From: Candidatus Daviesbacteria bacterium
GTDB lineage: Bacteria; Patescibacteria; Microgenomatia; Daviesbacterales; UBA10151
Direction: 5' to 3'
NCBI GenBank assembly: GCA_016187025.1
Contig: JACPKM010000001.1
Span: 310,001 to 374,000, forward strand
DNA length: 64,000 bases
Part shown: in pieces, positions 58,926 through 64,000 of the stretch
Layout: each line of letters opens with the position of its first letter
Position numbering within the stretch: the first letter of the stretch is position 1
Program-made: the position numbers and the translations under genes
Notes under the pieces: model-generated
What the model was told of the DNA's origin: nothing
Seen by the model: the letters and a program-made list of their open reading frames with translations, nothing else
The model's database searches: none

Positions 58926-59839
58926 TATTCTTTCACCGCGACGTATAGATGATCTGGAGTACCCATCATTCCTAAATCATCTTTCTCCCTAATTCTACGA
59001 TCGTGGTAAGAAGAATAATTTCTTAATGGTCCCAAACAGTGAAGTTTCATACCAAATCTGGCAAACTGTTCAATTAGTATTGGATCTGGAACAACAAGCT
59101 TATCATAGCTATGTTTTGGTACGATTAGCTCTCCTCCTATTGAAGTTACCTCACAGGTAAGGTGTAAGGTACTTGTACCATCTGCATTCGGAACAGACCA
59201 TCTTTGTCTCCTATCAAAGACATCAAACTCAATATCTCCATCAATAACCCTATCTGGCCAAGTTGTATCATACACTTCTCCAACAGGTGGATTATACCTT
59301 TCGCCCATGTAATCAAATACCAAAACTCCCCCCCGTTTTAAAGGTTTTCCCAGCGCTTCAATAAATTCTAAATGCCCGTCAGAATCTGTAACATCCCCCA
59401 GACTATTACCCATTAAAAAAGCTAGAGGAATATCGTGATTTTGAGCAAACCGATCAGTATCTCTTATGTCGGTATTATATGTTTGTACTTGACCCGTATC
59501 TCCTTGACAAAAACGTTCTCGACCTACAGCTAAGCTTTCATGAGAAAGGTCAACAGCTATGACTCTTCTTACGCCTCTTTCAAGTAGGGGGGAGACGTGT
59601 CTTAATGTTCCAGCACAAGGAGCATATACAACTTCTGGCATCTCATGATCGGTGAATTTTTGATAGCTACTCAATACTACTTTTACTTCATCTATGCTCA
59701 GATATCTGTCAAAATGAATCTCGCCTTCTAGATTCATAAGCGTGCGATTGTCATAATGGGCCGAGACCATATCCTGAAGAGAGTGACCCTGAAAAGTAGT
59801 TTTATTTGATTGTTTTCCAGCTTCTAATAATACGCTCAT
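58925..59839 (-). CDS. SAM-dependent methyltransferase
   Basis: The 304-residue protein has a class I Rossmann methyltransferase core: motif I VVYAPCAGTLRHVSPLLERG (Ala-Pro-Cys-Ala-Gly in place of the usual Asp-x-Gly-x-Gly), motif II VIAVDLSHESLAVGRER, then FLMGNSLGDV and RGGVLVFDYMGERYNPP. ATG 59839 is chosen; the longer frame starts inside the upstream gene. It is preceded by one base after the ATP-grasp-like gene and overlaps the next by one base. Substrate is unknown; given the operon, a small peptide or amino-acid derivative is plausible. Confidence 0.82.
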   Translation of the reverse strand: MSVLLEAGKQSNKTTFQGHSLQDMVSAHYDNRTLMNLEGEIHFDRYLSIDEVKVVLSSYQKFTDHEMPEVVYAPCAGTLRHVSPLLERGVRRVIAVDLSHESLAVGRERFCQGDTGQVQTYNTDIRDTDRFAQNHDIPLAFLMGNSLGDVTDSDGHLEFIEALGKPLKRGGVLVFDYMGERYNPPVGEVYDTTWPDRVIDGDIEFDVFDRRQRWSVPNADGTSTLHLTCEVTSIGGELIVPKHSYDKLVVPDPILIEQFARFGMKLHCLGPLRNYSSYHDRRIREKDDLGMMGTPDHLYVAVKE

Positions 59840-59840
59840 T

Positions 59841-61229
59841 TTATGAATATGTGACCTCGGGCACATCTGCAAATACAACTGGTGCCATAACTGACATACC
59901 AGGTTTTATCTCTTTTCCAGAGCCTCCATGAGCTTTCTCAGACATGTATGTCACAGTGCTTGAAACCCCAGCCATATGAGTTTCCTTCCTATGCTTTATG
60001 TACATTGGTGTTAATCTCATTGATCCCTGAAAAACATCGACCTCTCCGGTATCAGGTCTGTAGTATTGTTGAGGCATCCTACTTCTTAAGAATCTTTGAG
60101 CTATCCAAGGAGTATCCTGTCCAGAAAGAGCTTGTCTTAATGCTTCTACAAATAACCGCTCATGATCCTTATCTTTAGGCATAACTAGACCTTTAGATTC
60201 TGTAGCTTCCGGATGGAAACCCGCACGTTTAATTACCCAAGAATTTCGCTCGGCAACGAGTTTGCTCGGGTTCATATCTTGAGGAGCTTCAACGTTTAAA
60301 ACATGCCCTTCAATTAACCATTTATTAAGTAATTCTATTTGATCTGGTCCGTATTTTTTCTCTTTTGCCATTAGTTCTTGAAACCAAGGTTGTTGGAATA
60401 AAACTAAAGTAGCTTTTGTTTCATAATGATAATTTAATGGGTTGTATGAAATAACCTGAGGTTTTTGAGCAACATGCATGGCTTTATCTAGGCTTCCTGC
60501 TCGTTCCCATACATCCATATATCCAAACAGATAAACATTCGCCTGTTCAGGGACTACCTTGTCTATTTCGTCTTTTGTCATTCCATCCAAACAATGAAGA
60601 CCTCGATAGTCTCCTCCTAGTCTTCTGATTTCTTGACCAAATGCTTCTAACTCTGGAAGATATAATTTCCATTCCTGAGGATAAAATGCCAACCAAGGTC
60701 TATCAGCAAAGAAATTTACCCAATGCTCCATGTAGGCGCTTCTATCTAATCCATATCCTTCCATTAATGCAGGGATCATATAAGTTCCAGCTGGGCGTGT
60801 CTCGACCTCGGCAATCCCTCCAGTAAGAGTCCAGCTTCCATTGGGTTGTCTTTCCGAAGCTATAACCAGATCAGGTCTCATTAAAGTTATACCTCTCCTG
60901 TTATCTAAGGATTCTGGAGCGGATGGAATATGGGGTGGAACCTGGGCTTTGACAAATCTTTCTGCCAATGCTCTTTCTCTTACCGGACCATGTTTTAACA
61001 GCCAAGTGGAAAAGTTATATGCGTTAACTAAAACTTCGCCTAACTGATTTATCTCTTCCCCAAGTTTTACCGGTAATACAGTTGGTTCTATAGCTATACC
61101 CCATGGAACCTCCTCTCCTTTAAAAGAGAAGCCTGTTCCCTTAATATTTTCAATTATTCCGGCTTTTGTAGGAGCTTTATATCCTTCCGGTAATTTAAAT
61201 TGTTTTTCCTGATCTATAGTATTTGCCAT
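59841..61229 (-). CDS. ATP-grasp-like ligase (tentative), first gene of attenuated operon
   Basis: The 462-residue protein is not a clear member of a named family. The C-terminal 200 residues follow the ATP-grasp order: NPLNYHYETKATLVLFQQ (as in circularly permuted or glutathionylspermidine-synthase-like forms), NSWVIKRAGFHPEATESKGL, DTPWIAQRFLRSRM, and an acidic region after DVFQGSMRLTPMYI. Such enzymes join an acyl phosphate to an amine, often making peptides. The N-terminal half (PDLVIASERQPNGSWTLTGG, IAEVETRPAG) could hold the substrate domain. ATG 61229 comes right after a terminator T-run, so expression is conditional. Confidence 0.6.
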   Translation of the reverse strand: MANTIDQEKQFKLPEGYKAPTKAGIIENIKGTGFSFKGEEVPWGIAIEPTVLPVKLGEEINQLGEVLVNAYNFSTWLLKHGPVRERALAERFVKAQVPPHIPSAPESLDNRRGITLMRPDLVIASERQPNGSWTLTGGIAEVETRPAGTYMIPALMEGYGLDRSAYMEHWVNFFADRPWLAFYPQEWKLYLPELEAFGQEIRRLGGDYRGLHCLDGMTKDEIDKVVPEQANVYLFGYMDVWERAGSLDKAMHVAQKPQVISYNPLNYHYETKATLVLFQQPWFQELMAKEKKYGPDQIELLNKWLIEGHVLNVEAPQDMNPSKLVAERNSWVIKRAGFHPEATESKGLVMPKDKDHERLFVEALRQALSGQDTPWIAQRFLRSRMPQQYYRPDTGEVDVFQGSMRLTPMYIKHRKETHMAGVSSTVTYMSEKAHGGSGKEIKPGMSVMAPVVFADVPEVTYS

Positions 61230-61254
61230 AAAAAAACCTCCCTTTTGGGAGGTC
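61230..61254 (-). terminator. Attenuator terminator directly before the operon start codon
   Basis: On the minus strand ACCTCCC (61253-61247), loop AAAA, GGGAGGT (61242-61236), then T to 61230; the ATG starts at 61229. It is a strong GC-rich terminator with no room for a separate ribosome site, so the operon can only be expressed when it fails to form. Confidence 0.85.
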
Positions 61255-61298
61255 TCCTTTTTTTAGGGTTATTAGGTTTTACCTAATCTGACCTCCCC
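61247..61298 (-). promoter_or_regulatory. Antiterminator of the ATP-grasp/M20 operon leader
   Basis: On the minus strand segment A, GGGAGGTC (61297-61290), is perfectly complementary over 8 bases to segment B, GACCTCCC (61254-61247), which is the 5' arm of the terminator. A-B pairing excludes the terminator. Between them is a 7-bp hairpin ATTAGGT/ACCTAAT (61287-61281 / 61277-61271). Confidence 0.7.
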
Positions 61299-61327
61299 TT
61301 AAAGTGCCCATAATAAGGCGCACCCAT
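61283..61327 (-). CDS. Candidate leader peptide MGAPYYGHFKGRSD
   Basis: A 14-codon ORF on the minus strand lies within the leader, ending in TAG just past segment A. It has adjacent Tyr codons (residues 5-6), then Gly-His-Phe. A ribosome ending at the TAG would cover segment A and favour the terminator; one stalled at Tyr-Tyr would leave A free and favour read-through. No Shine-Dalgarno is visible. A second, overlapping ORF of 10 codons (MGTLRGGQIR, from about 61311) is an alternative. Whether it is translated is unproven. Confidence 0.45.
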   Translation of the reverse strand: MGAPYYGHFKGRSD

Positions 61328-61409
61328 AGGAGATAGGTAAAGCAAATAATAACACTTTGAATATTTAAAACTATAGTTTTATTCATATAACCTAGAGTAT
61401 TTAAAGTAT

Positions 61410-61437
61410 TTTATACCTAATAATAGCTGCTTGTCAA
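61410..61437 (-). promoter_or_regulatory. Promoter of the ATP-grasp/M20 operon
   Basis: On the minus strand TTGACA (61437-61432), a 16-base spacer and TATAAA (61415-61410); the start near 61403 gives a leader of about 174 bases ending in the attenuator. Confidence 0.65.
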
Positions 61438-61460
61438 TAGTTGGTCCCGCCTGATATTAT
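61431..61460 (+). promoter_or_regulatory. Promoter of aspS (leaderless, shares -35 with divergent operon)
   Basis: TTGTCA (61431-61436), an 18-base spacer and TATTAT (61455-61460); seven bases on is 61467, the A of the ATG. The -35 bases are the reverse complement of the divergent promoter's TTGACA, so only one polymerase can bind at a time. Confidence 0.6.
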
Positions 61461-61466
61461 GCAAGC

Positions 61467-62786
61467 ATGAACAGAACTTTAATCTTAGATTGTATTGAAA
61501 AAACGGGAGAGGATGTCAAGATTTGTGGTTTTGTACAAACAAAAAGGGATCATGGGAAGATTACTTTTATTGATATTGTTGACAGAAGTGGACAAATCCA
61601 AGTTGTTTTAGGTGGAGGAAAAGGAGCAGGTCTGCATCCACAAGATGTTGTATGTATAACAGGTAAGGTAAACAAGAGGCCAGAAAACTTAGTAAATAAA
61701 AATATACCCACTGGAGAGATAGAAATTTACTCAGAAGAGATAAAGGTTTTATCTAAAGCTGCTGAACTGCCATTTGACATGGGAGGAAAAGATTTAGATT
61801 TACAGCTCCCAACCCTTTTAGATTACCGGTCTTTAACACTAAGACATCCAAAGATAAAAGATATTTTCAAAGTTCAATCAGCCATTCTAGAAGGATTTAG
61901 AAAAGCCTGTCTAAAAAGAGATTGTATAGAAATTATTGTTCCAACTATAGCAGCCTCTTCAACTGAGGGTGGAGCAGAGGTTTTTAAAGTCGATTATTAT
62001 GGTCATAAAGCGTTTATGACTCAGTCTCCTCAACTCTATAAACAAATGCTAATACCTGTTTTTGAAAGAGTTTTTACCATAGCCCATGCCTATAGAGCTG
62101 AGCCTTCGGTTACCACCAGACACTTATCAGAAACTACCCAAATGGATTGTGAATTTGGTTTTGTTGATTTTCAGGATTTGCTAAATTTGCTGGAAGAAAT
62201 AGCTGTAGAAATGCTGACCTTTGTGCAAGAAAAATATCCTCATATTTTAGAAGAGTTTAAAGTATCAAAGCTTGCCACAGGCAAAATTCCTCGATTAAGG
62301 TTAAGAGAAGCACAAGAAATAATTTTTAAAGAATTCAAAAGAGACAACAGAAAAGAAAAGGATTTAACCCCGCAAGATGAAGTTGATATTTGCAAATGGG
62401 CCTTAGAAAAACATAATAGCGATTTTGTAACAATTACTCATTTTCCAATGATGGCAAAACCATTTTATACCCACCCTGATCCACAAGATCCCCAGTACAG
62501 TCTAAGCTATGACTTGCTTTTTAGAGGCACTGAAATATTGTCTGGTAGTCAAAGGATCAATGATTTTGAAATGCTGGCTCAGTCTATTCAAAAAAGAGGG
62601 ATGGATCCAAAAGATTTTGAAATGTATCTTCAGGCTTTTAAATATGGTATGCCTCCTGAAGGCGGTTTCTCTTATGGAATGGAAAGGTTAACAAAGCTAC
62701 TTCTAGGTTTAGAAAACATTAGGGAAGCCAGTTTATATCCAAGAGATATGGAACGGGTTGATGTAAGACTCTCTAAAAAAGAGTAG
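61467..62786 (+). CDS. aspS: Aspartyl-tRNA synthetase, archaeal/eukaryotic type
   Basis: A class IIb synthetase that charges tRNA-Asp, 439 residues. It has an N-terminal OB fold (VKICGFVQTKRDHGKITFID) and the catalytic core with motif 2 TIAHAYRAEPSVTTRHLSET and motif 3 GGFSYGMERLTKLLLGLENI. The length and GGAEVFKVDYYGHKAFMTQS region match archaeal AspRS; the bacterial type is about 590 residues with a GAD insertion, absent here. Such enzymes are often non-discriminating (also making Asp-tRNA-Asn for GatCAB), which this window cannot test. AsnRS is the nearest alternative name. Confidence 0.9.
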   Translation: MNRTLILDCIEKTGEDVKICGFVQTKRDHGKITFIDIVDRSGQIQVVLGGGKGAGLHPQDVVCITGKVNKRPENLVNKNIPTGEIEIYSEEIKVLSKAAELPFDMGGKDLDLQLPTLLDYRSLTLRHPKIKDIFKVQSAILEGFRKACLKRDCIEIIVPTIAASSTEGGAEVFKVDYYGHKAFMTQSPQLYKQMLIPVFERVFTIAHAYRAEPSVTTRHLSETTQMDCEFGFVDFQDLLNLLEEIAVEMLTFVQEKYPHILEEFKVSKLATGKIPRLRLREAQEIIFKEFKRDNRKEKDLTPQDEVDICKWALEKHNSDFVTITHFPMMAKPFYTHPDPQDPQYSLSYDLLFRGTEILSGSQRINDFEMLAQSIQKRGMDPKDFEMYLQAFKYGMPPEGGFSYGMERLTKLLLGLENIREASLYPRDMERVDVRLSKKE

Positions 62787-62821
62787 CATAAAAAATTCCA
62801 AATAGATTTATAGTTTCTCAG

Positions 62822-63754
62822 ATGAAGCATTATTTTTACTCTGCTGTCTTAGTATTAAGTAGCATCTTATTTATTACTATTTTACCCATTGCTGTGCAAT
62901 CAACCCAAGATTTGCTTATTTCTTATCAGGTTCCAGCTAATAACTCTGATGTAGCGGGGGTAAGTAAAATTAACCTTCCTCCTATAAGCCTCAATATCCA
63001 GGTTCCTTTTTATAGTGCCAAAGCAGTGCTTGTTAAAGATTTAACCTCAGGAAGCGTTCTTTATCAAAAAAATGCCAGTAGTAGACTCCCTATTGCCTCA
63101 ACTACCAAAATAATGACAGCGCTAACCTCAAGTGAGTATTTTGCTCAGAACACTGTTTTAACAGTGAGTCAAGCAGCCAGTATTGGTGGTTCAACAACAG
63201 GGCTTTATAAAGGTGAGGTGATTTCATTTAGGTCTTTACTTTACGGGATGCTTTTGAACTCTGGTAATGATGCAGCATTTGCTATTGCTGAGAACTATCC
63301 AGGTGGGGTAGTGGGGTTTGTATCAGCAATGAATAAAAAGGTTGCCCAGCTAAACTTAAAAAACACCCATTTTGATAACCCAGCTGGATTTGATAGCTCC
63401 AATCACTTCTCCTCTGCTTTTGATTTAGCAAAAATTACTGAGGAATCTTTAAAAAACTCTAACCTGACAAGGGTGTTTTCCACCAAAGACACAGAAGTTT
63501 TTTCCTGGGACAAAAAGTATAAACACCAACTGCATAACCTAAATAAACTTTTATCTCAAGTCTCAGGGGTACTAGGGGTCAAAACTGGCTATACCGAACA
63601 GGCCAAAGAAAACTTGGTCACATTGGTTGATAGAAAGGGTCATAAAATACTAGTTGTTGTGCTGGGAAGCGAAGATAGGTTCGGAGAGTCAACAAATTTA
63701 ATTGAATGGGCTTACCAAAATTTCACCTGGTCTGATCAAGGAATTGTTCAGTAA
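62822..63754 (+). CDS. D-alanyl-D-alanine carboxypeptidase (peptidase S11, DacA-like)
   Basis: Penicillin-binding protein that trims the peptidoglycan pentapeptide. The 310 residues start with a signal/anchor helix (FYSAVLVLSSILFITILPIA). The catalytic motifs are STTK (serine near residue 93), SGN (near 145-147) and KTG (near 253-255). It lacks the C-terminal amphipathic anchor domain of PBP5, so the N-terminal helix may tether it. The 3' end overlaps a convergent gene by 32 bases. Confidence 0.94.
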   Translation: MKHYFYSAVLVLSSILFITILPIAVQSTQDLLISYQVPANNSDVAGVSKINLPPISLNIQVPFYSAKAVLVKDLTSGSVLYQKNASSRLPIASTTKIMTALTSSEYFAQNTVLTVSQAASIGGSTTGLYKGEVISFRSLLYGMLLNSGNDAAFAIAENYPGGVVGFVSAMNKKVAQLNLKNTHFDNPAGFDSSNHFSSAFDLAKITEESLKNSNLTRVFSTKDTEVFSWDKKYKHQLHNLNKLLSQVSGVLGVKTGYTEQAKENLVTLVDRKGHKILVVVLGSEDRFGESTNLIEWAYQNFTWSDQGIVQ

Positions 63755-64000
63755 TAGCAGGTACCAAAGCTACAAACTCCGGACCTTCAAACATAAAAAT
63801 TGGTTGCAGATAAGAAGAAAATTCTTTTGAAGAATAATATGCCAAAGAAACGGAGGTGATCGATACTTTTGCTTTTTTAGGTTTTGAAATAATAATTCCT
63901 TTACCTGATTGTAAATCTTCAAAGGCTTGTTGACCGGTTTTGACAGGGTATGTGGCAAAGGTAGTTTTATCAATTGGCCAGAATTTATAATCAAGCTCAA
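63723..64000 (-). CDS. Unknown protein, C-terminal part (5' truncated by window edge)
   Basis: On the minus strand the frame with codons beginning at 63998 is open for 91 codons to TGA at 63725-63723. The product reads YPVKTGQQAFEDLQSGKGII, KVSITSVSLAYYSSKEFSSY, LQPIFMFEGPEFVALVPAIT. The sequence looks like a real secreted or periplasmic domain (alternating beta strands, LAYY...YLQPIF motif), which from memory recurs in CPR envelope proteins, but no family is named. This frame is preferred over the longer ORF in an adjacent frame (63770-64000), whose translation looks random. Confidence 0.65.
   Translation of the reverse strand, partial: ELDYKFWPIDKTTFATYPVKTGQQAFEDLQSGKGIIISKPKKAKVSITSVSLAYYSSKEFSSYLQPIFMFEGPEFVALVPAITEQFLDQTR

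Noticed and set aside
61230..61403. T-box riboswitch upstream of the ATP-grasp-like gene
   Set aside because: No T-box bulge sequence or specifier-loop layout is visible; the leader-peptide model explains the arms more simply.
63770..64000. 76-codon ORF on the minus strand at the window end
   Set aside because: The translation lacks domain-like sequence; the frame ending at 63723 is longer through its conserved end and protein-like.
1..64000. Alternative genetic code (TGA as Gly)
   Set aside because: Several conserved genes end normally at TGA (secY, for example) and no TGA interrupts a conserved domain in a recognised gene.
1..64000. CRISPR array, prophage or transposase
   Set aside because: No regular direct-repeat array, cas gene, integrase or transposase was seen; the tRNA-end repeat is the only integration-like trace.

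Overview
The window reads as one contiguous chromosomal segment of a Candidate Phyla Radiation (Patescibacteria) bacterium, most likely of the Microgenomates type. The evidence is a complete S10-spc-alpha ribosomal operon with no rpmD (L30) between S5 and L15, low GC, very short intergenic spaces, many start/stop overlaps, several starts without a Shine-Dalgarno, an archaeal-type AspRS, a short adenylate kinase, and Patescibacteria-type small proteins (DUF5679, DUF4446, DUF3048). TGA is used as a normal stop, so the Gracilibacteria/Absconditabacteria glycine recoding is not in use. The phylum assignment is inferred from these traits; there is no rRNA gene in the window.

Layout. 1-17932 (+): the 3' end of fusA, tuf, then rpsJ-rplC-rplD-rplW-rplB-rpsS-rplV-rpsC-rplP-rpmC-rpsQ-rplN-rplX-rplE-rpsN-rpsH-rplF-rplR-rpsE-rplO-secY-adk-map-infA-rpmJ-rpsM-rpsK-rpsD-rpoA-rplQ-rplM-rpsI. 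An attenuator-like leader lies between rpsJ and rplC. 17933-26999: a duplicated 4-TM protein, a phosphohexomutase, a D-2-hydroxyacid dehydrogenase divergent from tRNA-Pro(GGG), recA-recX, RNase Y, a DUF2079 membrane protein and HU. 27073-31739: a large secreted, membrane-anchored surface-protein gene broken into three frames. 31798-36461: four ABC-2 permeases around one ATPase, a 14-codon relic of a second ATPase start, and a TrpR-like regulator. 36458-39979 (-): three GT-C type glycosyltransferases. 40014-43200: miaA, an AI-2E family protein, RNase P RNA (-), an unassigned small-RNA candidate (+), a DUF5679 zinc ribbon and a small membrane protein. 43339-52064: a HerA/VirB4-like ATPase with unknown neighbours, DUF4446, DUF3048, and an HTH gene leading a secD-(RlpA-like)-(helical)-secF group. 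52061-55632: CCA-adding enzyme, RecJ and a TM protein. 55672-61229 (-): an operon of an ATP-grasp-like protein, a SAM methyltransferase, two M20 peptidases and a P-loop ATPase, preceded by a leader with all the parts of a transcription attenuator. 61467-64000: aspS, a D-Ala-D-Ala carboxypeptidase and an edge-truncated gene.

How the parts relate. The ribosomal block, SecY/SecD/SecF, RNase P, the CCA-adding enzyme (needed because the tRNA lacks an encoded CCA), MiaA and AspRS form the translation and secretion core. The surface protein, ABC-2 transporters, GT-C enzymes, DacA and the RlpA-like protein point to cell-envelope work. Promoters are compact: divergent pairs share or overlap their -35/-10 elements (tRNA-Pro/ldh, miaA/PIG-V-like, aspS/ATP-grasp operon), and several predicted starts coincide with the start codon (recA, aspS, the 18442 gene, the 39979 gene), suggesting leaderless mRNAs. 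The best candidate for an undescribed system is the 55672-61229 operon with its leader-peptide attenuator. Next are the 42465-42630 RNA and the palindrome shared by recA and the TrpR-like gene.
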